NCBI RefSeq assembly: GCF_002846555.1
Contig: NZ_PJMS01000001.1
Span: 1-64,000 of the forward strand
DNA from: Aquimarina sp. MAR_2010_214
Lineage (GTDB): Bacteria; Bacteroidota; Bacteroidia; Flavobacteriales; Flavobacteriaceae
Direction of reading: 5' to 3'
DNA: 64,000 bases
Below are positions 27,423 to 35,527 of this stretch, one piece after another; the stretch's first letter is position 1; the number at the start of each line of letters is the position of its first letter. The notes beneath the pieces are model-generated. The model had not been told where the DNA came from. It did no database searches and saw only the letters and a list, made by a program, of their open reading frames with translations. The translations under genes and the position numbers were made by a program.

Positions 27423-27552
27423 GTGCAAATTTGGAACTTCAGAAACGAATTTATTGTAACTGATTCGCATTTAATTGATTCAAGTTTCCGAAAAATAAGG
27501 GTAAAATGGATTTGTATTTTTAAGGTGCAAACCTTAACAACAGCCCGAAATA

Positions 27553-27650
27553 CGCTAAGACAAAGTTATAGCAATATACTGTTTGGTCGATGACCTACTG
27601 AAAGAAATGAATTATAAAGGGTACAAGAATTATTATTATCCTGATTAGTA
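27553..27650 (+). pseudogene. IS982-family transposase, N-terminal fragment
   Basis: Reads DKVIAIYCLVDDLLKEMNYKG then degenerates to a stop. The same start, DKVISIYCVIDDLLKEMNHK, occurs at 42737, and the pattern is the N terminus of IS982 transposases. Only about 30 codons remain and no end repeats were identified. Confidence 0.7.
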
Positions 27651-27895
27651 AGTAATTGCCACAACTCTGGTTTCTACCTTGTATTTTGGAATAACCAAAC
27701 CTTGGCTCTCAACTATACCGAGTTATATTTTTGATTCAGTGATCCACAATAGCTATAAATATTTAACTATCAAGTCTATATAAAAACAAAAGGAAGTAAT
27801 CTTGTCATTAGATCACTACAGAACTTATTAAACACAGTAAAGATAAAAAGTACGATATCTCAAAAAGATCACCAAAATCAATGTTTTACAACTTA

Positions 27896-27933
27896 AAAAG
27901 CCAAATTGAACTCTAGGGAACGATTTGGCTTTT
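27896..27933 (-). terminator. Terminator of the His-rich lipoprotein gene
   Basis: Stem AAAAGCCAAAT/ATTTGGCTTTT (11 bp) with a 16-nt loop, T-rich on the minus-strand side. It lies 23 bp past the stop at 27956. Confidence 0.7.
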
Positions 27934-27955
27934 CTATAGTTTATAGATGCCTTTT

Positions 27956-28465
27956 TTATTTTTTATCTGAATTTTCTTCAGTTGCTTTCTCTTGATCTTC
28001 TTTCATCATTTTTTGATCTTCTTCAGTAATCCGTTTGTGCTCTCCCGCTATACCTTCATGCTCTTTCTCCATATTTTCGTGCTCTACTTTCATAGATTCA
28101 TGCTCTGAAGTCATTTGTTCCAATGTAAGCTCTCCTGAAGCATGTTTTGTTTCTAACGCTGCATGATTTTCTATCAAAACCTTATGATTTTCAATAAGTT
28201 CGCTATGTTTGGACAATAATGCTAAATGATTTTTTTCGGTTACCATATGAATAGAATCATTCTCGATAGCTTTATGTGCATCTGCCATTTGTTGATGATC
28301 ATCTTTCATACTGTTATGTTCTTGAGCCATTGCTTCATGAGAAGTTTCCATTTCTTTATGTTTTTCTACCATGGCTTTGTGCTCTGGAGCTTCAGCTGGG
28401 TTTTGCTTACAAGAAACAAAGAAAAAGACTACTGCAATTACCGTTAATTTACTAAGTGTTTTCAT
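27956..28465 (-). CDS. His/Glu/Met-rich coiled-coil lipoprotein
   Basis: A 169-residue protein with lipoprotein signal (VVFFFVSCKQN, Cys ~20). It continues as a helical repeat rich in His, Glu and Met: EHKAMVEKHKEMETSHEAM, then HNSMKDDHQQMADAHKAIE and further seven-residue units. The near-heptad spacing with His and Met on recurring positions suggests a coiled coil that could bind copper or nickel. No enzyme motif is present. It lies among metal-related genes (HupE/UreJ, TonB receptor), so a periplasmic metal buffer is plausible but unproven. Confidence 0.7.
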   Translation of the reverse strand: MKTLSKLTVIAVVFFFVSCKQNPAEAPEHKAMVEKHKEMETSHEAMAQEHNSMKDDHQQMADAHKAIENDSIHMVTEKNHLALLSKHSELIENHKVLIENHAALETKHASGELTLEQMTSEHESMKVEHENMEKEHEGIAGEHKRITEEDQKMMKEDQEKATEENSDKK

Positions 28466-28663
28466 GATTAATGTATTTACTATTCAAAGATATTAAACTC
28501 TTTTATTGATAAAATATTTGCTCTAATATTAATTATTTCAATTTCATTTAAAAACATTTCCAATGTTAAACAAATATGTAATTTTCTCTTAATTTTTGCT
28601 GAAAATCACTCCTTGTAAACATATTTAAGATTGGAGTACCGTATTAATTCCTATATTTAAAGC

Positions 28664-28975
28664 GTGAGAACAGATATCTGGAAAAATATTATCTCTTTCT
28701 TTTTTGTCTCCACTTTTCTATTTCTTAGAATTGTTGATGTTCATGCTTTTTCTCACTTCTCTGATGATGATCAAGTACATTGTGAATTATGTGAAATCAT
28801 TACGGCATCTAATAAACTTACGCCTTTTACTGGTAGTGCATTTGTCGAGGTAGAACAAAAATCTATCATAGATTTTCCTGAATACAAAACCAATTTTTGT
28901 TACGAAACATCACAATACAGTATTACACTACCTAAAAGCATCTATAACAAACCTCCACCCACATTTTTAATTTAG
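28664..28975 (+). CDS. Small exported Cys/His protein
   Basis: A 103-residue protein from a GTG start at 28664. It has an N-terminal hydrophobic segment (IISFFFVSTFLFLRIVDVHA) followed by FSHFSDDDQVHCELCEI, a His/Cys/Asp cluster suited to metal binding, and a Pro-rich tail (KSIYNKPPPTFLI). I know no named family. Its layout (signal, metal-ligand cluster, Pro-rich end) resembles the protein at 1461-1862 that precedes a metal pump. Inferred to be a periplasmic metal-related protein. Confidence 0.6.
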   Translation: MRTDIWKNIISFFFVSTFLFLRIVDVHAFSHFSDDDQVHCELCEIITASNKLTPFTGSAFVEVEQKSIIDFPEYKTNFCYETSQYSITLPKSIYNKPPPTFLI

Positions 28976-29301
28976 AGCTGTACTTTTTTATTAGTGTTTT
29001 TACTTTTGTTAGTAAAAAACATAATTTGTATATATGATCATATATAAGCATGTGAAATTGTAGAAAAATACAATTACTCTTTCCTCTATTTTCTAATGCC
29101 ACAAATTTTAATCACTTATAAAAGCTTTCCGAAATTTTCGGATAACGCTTAAGTACATATCAAATAAACCATTTTATAAACAAATTAATTCAAAAAATCT
29201 GTATTTGTTTACACCTTGGAAAAAATAACTCCTTACATACTGGAGACAACTATAAAAAGGTTAGCAAAACAGATACCCTGTAAATAAAAAAATACGCTAA
29301 A
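28976..29301. other. Intergenic region, small dyad only
   Basis: About 325 bp, AT-rich, no gene. A short dyad TCCGAAATTTTCGGA (29128-29142) sits within a longer imperfect AAGC/GCTT frame. It might be an operator for the downstream DUF6702/HupE pair, but nothing else supports this. Confidence 0.35.
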
Positions 29302-29832
29302 ATGAAGCCGGAAATAAAATTATATAAGATATTGTTGCTATTAAGTGTCCTGTTTTTTTCTACATCTTTTAGAAATGCGCATCCCATTAAATTAACCTCA
29401 TCTCTAATTGAATACCATCCTAAAACTACTAGTTTAAGAATAGAATGCAGAGTTTTTATTGATGATTTTACGTATAGTATAAACAATACATTCACCAAAA
29501 ACATTAATCTTTCAAACCTAACAAAAGAAGATAAGAAGGGAATTGAAGATTATTTTGAAAAATACTATTCGATAACCATTAATGATCAAAAATTTCCTCT
29601 AAAATATAAAGATTCTAAGGTTCTGGAAGAGCACAATGTATTTATTCTCAAGTTTTCACAAGATGTTTTACCTATAAAAAAAGGAGATCAATTTTGTATA
29701 GAAAACACGCTATTTTTTGAAGAGTTCACGTTTATGCAAACCAATATGATTACGGTACGCATACCTCCTTTTATTACTGAAAATTACTTTGAAGCGACAT
29801 TTAATGACCATTCTTTACCAATTGATTTATAA
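29302..29832 (+). CDS. DUF6702 family exported protein
   Basis: A 176-residue protein with a signal peptide (LLLLSVLFFSTSFRNAHPIK, cleaved near residue 27). The mature start HPIKLTSSLIEYHPKTTSL and the following beta-rich domain with RIECRVFIDDFTYSIN are typical of DUF6702, whose genes commonly sit just before a HupE/UreJ gene in flavobacteria, as here (11-bp gap). The N-terminal His after cleavage may bind a metal. Function not established. Confidence 0.75.
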   Translation: MKPEIKLYKILLLLSVLFFSTSFRNAHPIKLTSSLIEYHPKTTSLRIECRVFIDDFTYSINNTFTKNINLSNLTKEDKKGIEDYFEKYYSITINDQKFPLKYKDSKVLEEHNVFILKFSQDVLPIKKGDQFCIENTLFFEEFTFMQTNMITVRIPPFITENYFEATFNDHSLPIDL

Positions 29833-29843
29833 AATATATACCA

Positions 29844-30428
29844 ATGAATAATTTAAGTTCTTTTTTTATTAACGGATGGAATCATATCGTGGATATAAAT
29901 GCGTATGATCACCTGTTATTTGTGATGACACTATGTGCAGCTTTTCGATTAACACAATGGAAACAAATACTAGTGATCATTACAGCTTTTACTATAGGAC
30001 ATAGTGGAACTCTTATATTAAGTGCCTTGGACATAATTCCGGCGAATTCTGAAATCATAGATATGCTAATTCCTTTCACAATAATGATTACGGCCGTAGC
30101 AAACATTATTAATTATGACAAGCATAGCAAATTTTCGGATACTAAAATAAAATATGGAATTGCTCTGGCTTTTGGGCTGATTCATGGATTAGCATTTGCT
30201 AGCAATTTTAAATTTATGCTGTTTGGGGATAATATTATTATGCCTTTGTTTGCATTTAACATTGGTATAGAGGTTGGGCAATTGTTTATTGTTCTCCTTT
30301 TTATGATTTTCTTATGGTTCTATACAAAACTCATTAAAGGAGAGCATTTTAAATGGAATTTATTTGTCTCTGGAGCAGGTTTCGGGATTGCAGCTACTAT
30401 TTTAATAAATGCTGTTAATGGTGGTTAA
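29844..30428 (+). CDS. HupE/UreJ family membrane protein (copy 2)
   Basis: A 194-residue, six-helix membrane protein. The family features are GWNHIVDINAYDHLLFVMTL, ITAFTIGHSGTLILSAL and FGLIHGLAFASNFKF with conserved His/Asp residues. It lacks the exported N-terminal segment of copy 1 at 26664. It pairs with the DUF6702 gene. Known relatives move nickel or cobalt, but specificity here is unknown. In flavobacteria the pair is often followed by a peptidase; here a gldM fragment follows instead, suggesting rearrangement just downstream. Confidence 0.82.
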   Translation: MNNLSSFFINGWNHIVDINAYDHLLFVMTLCAAFRLTQWKQILVIITAFTIGHSGTLILSALDIIPANSEIIDMLIPFTIMITAVANIINYDKHSKFSDTKIKYGIALAFGLIHGLAFASNFKFMLFGDNIIMPLFAFNIGIEVGQLFIVLLFMIFLWFYTKLIKGEHFKWNLFVSGAGFGIAATILINAVNGG

Positions 30429-30890
30429 CGAAAAAATAAATGGGTCAGAAGAATATATAATTGATGTTGGAAAAACAAAGGCTCGTAAAATAAATATTAA
30501 AGTAAGCGGTAAACTTGCAAATGGTACTGTAGTAACCGATAAAAAGAAATTTAGGATTAAAGATATTCCTAGCCCCGTAGGAACATTGCGTGCGGAAGAT
30601 GGTAATATAAAGACGTCAAGGAGGGTTATTGAAAATGCGGCAATAGGAGCTATTATTCCGGATTTTGATTTTAACCTTCATGTTGAAGTCAAAGGTTTTA
30701 AATTTAAGGTAGATGAACAGCCGCCAATTAGTGTTACAGGAAATAGACTAAACTCTGAGGCTAAGATTGCATTAGAAAAAGCTAAAAAGGGATCTACTGT
30801 AACAATTTTCGATATAAAAACCATTTTAAAGAGAATCCTCATTATAGATTAAGAAGAACATCTCCTGTTTTTATTGAGGTAACTCATTGA
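30421..30890 (+). pseudogene. gldM: gldM C-terminal fragment (type IX secretion motor)
   Basis: GldM is a ~510-residue inner-membrane motor subunit of the type IX secretion system. Here only the last periplasmic domains remain: INIKVSGKLANGTVVTDKKK, FRIKDIPSPVGTLRAEDG and AIIPDFDFNLHVEVKGFKFK. Near 30825 the frame shifts; the next frame gives HYRLRRTSPVFIEV, the expected GldM C terminus, and stops at 30888-30890. There is no signal or membrane helix and the reading begins inside the stop region of the HupE gene, so this is a truncated leftover. The functional gldKLMN operon must lie elsewhere. Confidence 0.85.
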
Positions 30891-30972
30891 GGTTTTAGAA
30901 TAATTCCAAGTATATATGTAGCTGAAGTTTTGTTTAGCAAAAGTACTATTTGTTTCACATAGGGCATAAAAA

Positions 30973-30998
30973 AAGGGCTTCAATTTATTGAAACCCTT
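30973..30998 (+). terminator. Hairpin preceding tRNA-like tag
   Basis: AAGGGCTTCAA/TTGAAACCCTT, 11-bp stem with one G-T pair and a 4-nt loop, preceded by an A-run. TAGTAGCGGGAGAG follows 10 bp later. Same architecture as 21641 and 41930. Confidence 0.6.
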
Positions 30999-31006
30999 GT
31001 CACTGC

Positions 31007-31155
31007 TAGTAGCGGGAGAGATTGAAATACCTAACCATTCTATTGACAATTTATTTGAATTAGAAGCATTTATAAAAACTCATTCTACATTATTAATAGC
31101 ATAATAAGGGCTACATTCTTATTTGTTTTCATTAATACTAAAATATTATCCTAAA
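31007..31155 (+). repeat. Dispersed repeat family B, copy 1
   Basis: Starts TAGTAGCGGGAGAGATTGAA, continues through CCTAACCATTCTATTGAC and GAATTAGAAGCATTTATAAA, to CATTAATACTAAAATATTAT. About 150 bp recur at 41970-42121 with roughly one change per ten bases. The first bases resemble the 3' end of a tRNA read from the opposite strand. Confidence 0.75.
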
Positions 31156-31179
31156 TACTAGGGGTAATATTTTAGTATT
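31134..31179 (+). repeat. Long inverted repeat
   Basis: AATACTAAAATATTA (31134-31148) pairs with TAATATTTTAGTATT (31165-31179) across a 16-nt loop, followed by TTTTATAT. It could be a bidirectional terminator or cruciform. The left arm falls inside repeat family B, and the right arm is missing from the copy at 42121. Confidence 0.65.
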
Positions 31180-31781
31180 TTTTATATGCTACTCCCAACT
31201 CTCAGGACAGTTTAAAGATATTTTTTATCATAAAATATTTCATCTAAACACTCTTCTATTTACATTCTAAATATTTAATTAAACAGGTTAGAATTTAACC
31301 TATGATTTATGTAACATTCAATTCCTATTGTATAACCTTGCATCGATTAATTATAAAGATCTTTGTAATAAATATTATAAAATGAGAATATAATCGTTTT
31401 CAAAAAATGAATCTTGAACGACCTAGAATTACCAAAATGATAATGCATGCGGAGTATTTGATATATACTACAAAACATTTTCAGGTAAAAAAAGAGGCAG
31501 AAATTCAAAACTCTGCCTTTTTTAATAAAGTTGAGTAAAACCTTACAAAACAAATATTCTTTAGTAAGAAAATATTAAAACAATACACAAATTAATGTTA
31601 TAGATCAATTTTAATATAAATGACGACACATAATTAGTCTAACTCTTAAAGCCATTCGAATAGATTCTTTAAAATCGTCATTTTTCTTGCTGATTCTTTT
31701 CATCCTCAGAGGTTATTTACTTATTAATTAATTCTCTGGGGCAAAAGAAATGAAAAAAATAAACCTCTTCTAATATTAATT

Positions 31782-31964
31782 ATGAAACTGAATAAAAATG
31801 TAATTCTAAAATATGAAGTAGGTGATACGGTATTTACTAAAATAAACCCCAGCATTTCGCTGATAGTAAAGCGATATATTGATGGAATCTACTACTGTGG
31901 ATTTCAAAATGATCCTGATAGATGGGAATTAGGTTTGACGGCAAGAGCATTGATAGGAAGTTAA
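31782..31964 (+). CDS. Small SH3-like beta protein (DUF2158/YodC-like)
   Basis: A 60-residue protein. The core GDTVFTKINPSISLIVKRYI then DGIYYCGFQNDPDRWEL has the short-strand pattern of DUF2158/YodC-like small beta proteins. A paralogue on the other strand at 36621-36788 shares GDTV, NP, LIV and IYYC. Intact, 41 bp before the D-amino-acid operon, same strand. Function unknown; a nucleic-acid or regulatory role is a guess. Confidence 0.62.
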   Translation: MKLNKNVILKYEVGDTVFTKINPSISLIVKRYIDGIYYCGFQNDPDRWELGLTARALIGS

Positions 31965-32005
31965 ATTATTCCGAAATCTTTTTTTTATCTTAAATCACAC
32001 AAATT

Positions 32006-33097
32006 ATGAAAACATCAGCAATTGTCTACTGCGAAAATGAATATGGCAAACTGGATGGTAAAATAGCAAACGGTCTTGTCCGGCATTCTGATAAGTATAA
32101 AATCGTTGGTATTATTGATAGTACAAAATCAGGTCTTGATGCAGGAGAATATTTAGATGGAATCAAAAATGGGATACCAATATTTCAGAATTTTAATCAA
32201 GCTATCGAAATGTTGGATAGTATTCCAGAATATTTTATCTACGGAATTGCTCCTCTACAGCCCTTACTTAATGATGAAGAGAAAAAAATTATTTACACCG
32301 CCATTAAGGCTGGAATACACATTGTAAATGGACTTCCAGAGTTTCTTTCAGAAGATGAAGTTTGTATGAGTCTCGCAAAAAAATACAATGTATCAATATT
32401 TGATGTTAGAAAACCACCATCTAAAGAAAATCTTCAACAATTTACCGGCAAAATAAGAAATGTTCAAACCCCTATCATAACAATATCAGGCACAGATTGT
32501 GCTGTTGGTAAGCGAACTACAGCACTCAAGCTGGTAGAAGCTCTAAAAAATGAGGGGTTAAACGCTATCTTTATAACTACAGGTCAAACAGGGATACTCC
32601 AAGGTTCAAAATATGGTATTGCTATAGATGTTCTAAGTTCTGGTTTTGCGACTGGAGAAGTTGAAAATGCTATTCTGGAAGCACTCAAAGAAAAACCCGA
32701 TATTATTGTAGTAGAGGGACAGGGCGCACTTAGTCATCCAGCATTTACCTCTTCGAGTGCAATCATTCGAGGTGCTATGCCTAAGGCTATTATCCTTCAA
32801 CATCCACCAAAAAGGCGTAACAGATGTGATTTCCCTAAAATTCCCATGCCAACACTTGAAAGTGAAATAAAAATGCTAGAAACTTTCTCTGGTTCCAAAG
32901 TAATAGCAATTACAATCAATCATGAAGAGATGAATGACCAAGAAGTTGAAAGTACAACAAAGACTTATGAAGAAAAGTACCAATTACCTGTCACTGATGT
33001 CTTAAAAAACGACTGTAGTAAGCTGATAGAAAAACTTTATGAAATATTCCCCGATTTAATTCGTGTCAATCCACTACTATGTCAACCCCAAGAATAG
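32006..33097 (+). CDS. DUF1611 protein, DgcN-like D-amino-acid N-acetyltransferase
   Basis: A 363-residue protein with an N-terminal Rossmann-like domain (~1-125) and a P-loop domain with TISGTDCAVGKRTTALKLVE (~residues 159-178). GQTGILQGSKYGIAIDVLSS and VVEGQGALSHPAF are DUF1611 hallmarks. Characterised members (DgcN) N-acetylate D-glutamate or D-glutamine in a catabolic pathway with partner DgcA. Here the partner is instead a racemase-VanX fusion whose gene overlaps this stop by 19 bp, indicating coupled translation. Exact substrate is inferred to be a D-amino acid. Confidence 0.82.
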   Translation: MKTSAIVYCENEYGKLDGKIANGLVRHSDKYKIVGIIDSTKSGLDAGEYLDGIKNGIPIFQNFNQAIEMLDSIPEYFIYGIAPLQPLLNDEEKKIIYTAIKAGIHIVNGLPEFLSEDEVCMSLAKKYNVSIFDVRKPPSKENLQQFTGKIRNVQTPIITISGTDCAVGKRTTALKLVEALKNEGLNAIFITTGQTGILQGSKYGIAIDVLSSGFATGEVENAILEALKEKPDIIVVEGQGALSHPAFTSSSAIIRGAMPKAIILQHPPKRRNRCDFPKIPMPTLESEIKMLETFSGSKVIAITINHEEMNDQEVESTTKTYEEKYQLPVTDVLKNDCSKLIEKLYEIFPDLIRVNPLLCQPQE

Positions 33098-34872
33098 ACA
33101 TTAATCTTGGCAAAATCGCTCATAATGCCAAGGTTCTAAGTTCCCTTTTTCAGTCAAAAGGCATCAATATAATCGTTGTTACCAAAGGAGTTTGTGGGCA
33201 TCCGCATATTGCTAATATTTTGGTAAAGAGCGGGGTAAAAATTCTTGCTGACTCAAGAATAGCAAATATCAAAAAAATGCAAGAGGCTGGTGTAAAAGCT
33301 ACTTTCCTATTGATTAGGACACCTATGATAAGTCAGGCAGAATCTGTAGTATTAGATACCGATATGAGTTTAAATTCAGAGCTATCTGTAATAAAAAAAC
33401 TTTCAGAATTTGCTATCCTACATGGTAAGGTCCATAAAATCATACTTATGGTAGAATTAGGAGATTTGCGCGAAGGTATAGTGCCATCACTATTGGAAAA
33501 TACGATCAAAAAGGTATTAGCTCTAAAAGGTATCAAACTTCAAGGAATAGGTACAAATCTTGCTTGTTTTTCGGGAGTTAAACCCACAACAGAAAAGATG
33601 GACATGCTGTCTACTATTGCTGTTAGTATTGAAAAAAAATTTCATATTAAACTATCCATAATTTCAGGAGGAAATTCGGCTAATTATAATTGGTTCAGCA
33701 CTACAAAAGATGTTGGCAGGATAAATAATTTGAGATTAGGAGAATCTATATTTTTGGGTTATGAACCCTTAACAGGAAAACCGATTCCAAAACTTCATCA
33801 AGACGCTTTTATGCTAGTGGCTGAAGTTATAGAATTGAAAAACAAATCATCCGTACCCAATGGTGAAATAGGTCTGGACTCTTTTGGTAACAAACCAAAA
33901 TTTAAAGACCAAGGCATGATACGACGGGCTATCTTGGCAATGGGTGTACAAGACGTAATGGTGACCGGGCTAACTCCAAAATTAGATATTGAAATCTTGG
34001 GGGCCGGCGGTGATCACATCATCATCAATGCTAAAAAAGAGGACTTAAAAGTGGGTAGTGATGTATCATTTACATTAAAGTATGGCGCATTAGTTACTGC
34101 AATGAATTCATCCTATATTTCTAAAAACATTATCACTCCTATAAGTGCGGCAGCGTATTGCGCCATAATAGAAGAAAAAGACAGGTTGCACAAAAAGAAT
34201 ACGGCTACTATGCCAATTAATGAGGATCACACTCCGTTGATAAGTCTCCAGGATTCGGATTTTAATTTAATATTTGAAAAGTCTATTCAAAAAAACTATC
34301 GCTATTTGGTTAGAAAAGAGGTATATAAAAAAATAGGTCGAATCAGTAAGCTTCTGGATAATCTGGGCAAAAAACTAATTATTAGATCAGCCTGGAGATC
34401 ATTTGAACATCAGCAAAAACTATGGGATCAAAAAGCCAGTTTTATGAAAAAGAAATACCCTAAAAAAACAGCAGAAGAAATTAACGAAATAGTGTCAATG
34501 TTTATTGCTCCAAAAAGGCAATCTACTCATGCAACAGGAGGGGCAGTTGATGCGCTGATTTATGATTTGAGAAAGAAATGCGTAATGGATTTTGGAACCA
34601 ACGATGGACTACACATTGATTTAAATAAAAAATGCTATCCCAAACATCCTGACATTAGCGAAGAAGCAAAGAAAAATCGCAAACTCTTGATAAAACTTTT
34701 CGAGGATGAAGATTTTGTATGTGACCATAAAGAATATTGGCATTTTGACTATGGCAATATTGGCTGGGCGGTAGAAAAGAATAAGGAATACGCTAACTAT
34801 GGTATTTTAAAGGAGTCGTATGTACAATCGGCAACTCTTAATTATCCAGATAAAGTGTTCTTTTATCTTTAG
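33079..34872 (+). CDS. Fusion of PLP amino-acid racemase and VanX-type D-Ala-D-Ala dipeptidase
   Basis: A 597-residue, single-frame fusion. Residues ~1-355 are an alanine/ornithine-racemase-type PLP barrel: Lys36 in IIVVTKGVCGHPHIA is the expected PLP lysine, with SIISGGNSANYNWF and NNLRLGESIFLGYEPLTG as phosphate/cofactor segments. Residues ~395-597 are a VanX-like zinc dipeptidase. IIRSAWRSFEHQQKLWD is the substrate Arg region, STHATGGAVDALIYD (~481) gives the His and Asp ligands, and EYWHFDYGN (~551) gives catalytic Glu and third ligand His. No signal peptide, so cytosolic. The fusion would cleave D-Ala-D-Ala and racemise the product. Activity and amino acid are inferred. Confidence 0.87.
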   Translation: MSTPRIDINLGKIAHNAKVLSSLFQSKGINIIVVTKGVCGHPHIANILVKSGVKILADSRIANIKKMQEAGVKATFLLIRTPMISQAESVVLDTDMSLNSELSVIKKLSEFAILHGKVHKIILMVELGDLREGIVPSLLENTIKKVLALKGIKLQGIGTNLACFSGVKPTTEKMDMLSTIAVSIEKKFHIKLSIISGGNSANYNWFSTTKDVGRINNLRLGESIFLGYEPLTGKPIPKLHQDAFMLVAEVIELKNKSSVPNGEIGLDSFGNKPKFKDQGMIRRAILAMGVQDVMVTGLTPKLDIEILGAGGDHIIINAKKEDLKVGSDVSFTLKYGALVTAMNSSYISKNIITPISAAAYCAIIEEKDRLHKKNTATMPINEDHTPLISLQDSDFNLIFEKSIQKNYRYLVRKEVYKKIGRISKLLDNLGKKLIIRSAWRSFEHQQKLWDQKASFMKKKYPKKTAEEINEIVSMFIAPKRQSTHATGGAVDALIYDLRKKCVMDFGTNDGLHIDLNKKCYPKHPDISEEAKKNRKLLIKLFEDEDFVCDHKEYWHFDYGNIGWAVEKNKEYANYGILKESYVQSATLNYPDKVFFYL

Positions 34873-34993
34873 ACGTGTGGTATTTTATAAAAATGTTTTC
34901 ATTGCGTAATTCAATACTCTTTTCCTTAAGTACACTCAGGTAGTACTTTAACTAAAATATATTTTCTTTTCTAATATGTCTGTTTTAATATTC

Positions 34994-35299
34994 TTATATA
35001 AGTTCTAAAGTAGTAGTTGGTTGAATAATACCAAAGATGTCTGATTCTTTCATAATAAGCGCATCAATACCTCCAATAGTAATTTCGGTTCCAGAATATT
35101 TCCCGTATAATACCGTATCACCAACTTTTACAGTCATGGGTTCATCCTTTTTACCCTTTCCAACGGCCAGTATGATTCCCTTTTGAGGTTTTTCTTTAGC
35201 ATTATCAGGTATGATAATGCCTCCCTTTGATTTTTCTTCTGCTATATCTGCTTTTACTAAGACTCCATCGGCAAGCGGTTGTATTTTGAATTTATGCAT
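34994..35299 (-). CDS. groS: GroES-like co-chaperonin (orphan)
   Basis: A 101-residue GroES-family protein: [20 protein letters not shown], the mobile-loop region [18 protein letters not shown], then [20 protein letters not shown]. Length is close to normal GroES (90-97) with a short extension (PTTTLELI). There is no groEL beside it; the neighbours are a CsbD-like protein (26 bp upstream on the same strand) and stress genes. It is probably a second copy in addition to the chromosomal groESL. Confidence 0.9.
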   Translation of the reverse strand: MHKFKIQPLADGVLVKADIAEEKSKGGIIIPDNAKEKPQKGIILAVGKGKKDEPMTVKVGDTVLYGKYSGTEITIGGIDALIMKESDIFGIIQPTTTLELI

Positions 35300-35324
35300 G
35301 ATCTTTTTTATTAATTATTAAAAT

Positions 35325-35519
35325 TCAATAGGTTTGAAGCTCTGCAAAAAGCGATTCTAGCTCTGCTCTGGTTTTCTTAAGTTTAATAGCAAGATTATCA
35401 AGCATTATTTCTTTTTGTTCATCTTTAAAGTCAAAATCTTTATCAGATAAAAAAGTGAATCTCCGTTTGAGCATTACCTTTTGTTCTCTCCAACTTCTTG
35501 TAATATTTGTTTTAGCCAT
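35325..35519 (-). CDS. CsbD-like general stress protein
   Basis: A 64-residue protein: SWREQKVMLKRRFTFLSDKD, then DNLAIKLKKTRAELESLFAEL. It matches the CsbD-like pattern of a W-x(3)-K start, an L-x-D-x-D centre and a paired C-terminal helix (G/A-K-x-E-L). Such proteins are induced by general stress in many bacteria without known activity. It is first in a short minus-strand run ahead of groES. Confidence 0.65.
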   Translation of the reverse strand: MAKTNITRSWREQKVMLKRRFTFLSDKDFDFKDEQKEIMLDNLAIKLKKTRAELESLFAELQTY

Positions 35520-35527
35520 TTTACTAT

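Larger units (their letters stand above)
27423..27955. other. Intergenic region with an IS982-like transposase fragment
   Basis: The only recognisable content is a short N-terminal transposase fragment at ~27553-27650 and a terminator hairpin at 27896-27933 serving the minus-strand gene at 27956. The remainder is AT-rich with no coding signal. Confidence 0.6.
30891..31781. other. Intergenic region with hairpins and dispersed repeat family B
   Basis: No gene is supported in ~890 bp. It holds a hairpin at 30973-30998, repeat family B at 31007-31155, and a long dyad at 31134-31179. The stretch 31180-31780 is AT-rich with no recognisable coding or RNA signature. Confidence 0.55.

Noticed and set aside
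30849..31049. 66-codon minus-strand frame
   Set aside because: It runs through the hairpin and repeat family B; a similar frame appears over the other copy near 41832, so it reflects the repeat.
31347..31553. 68-codon minus-strand frame
   Set aside because: AT-driven open frame with no homology pattern or ribosome-binding site.
33079..34872. Two genes misread as one by a missed stop
   Set aside because: The frame is continuous through the linker (~residues 355-395) and both domains are complete.
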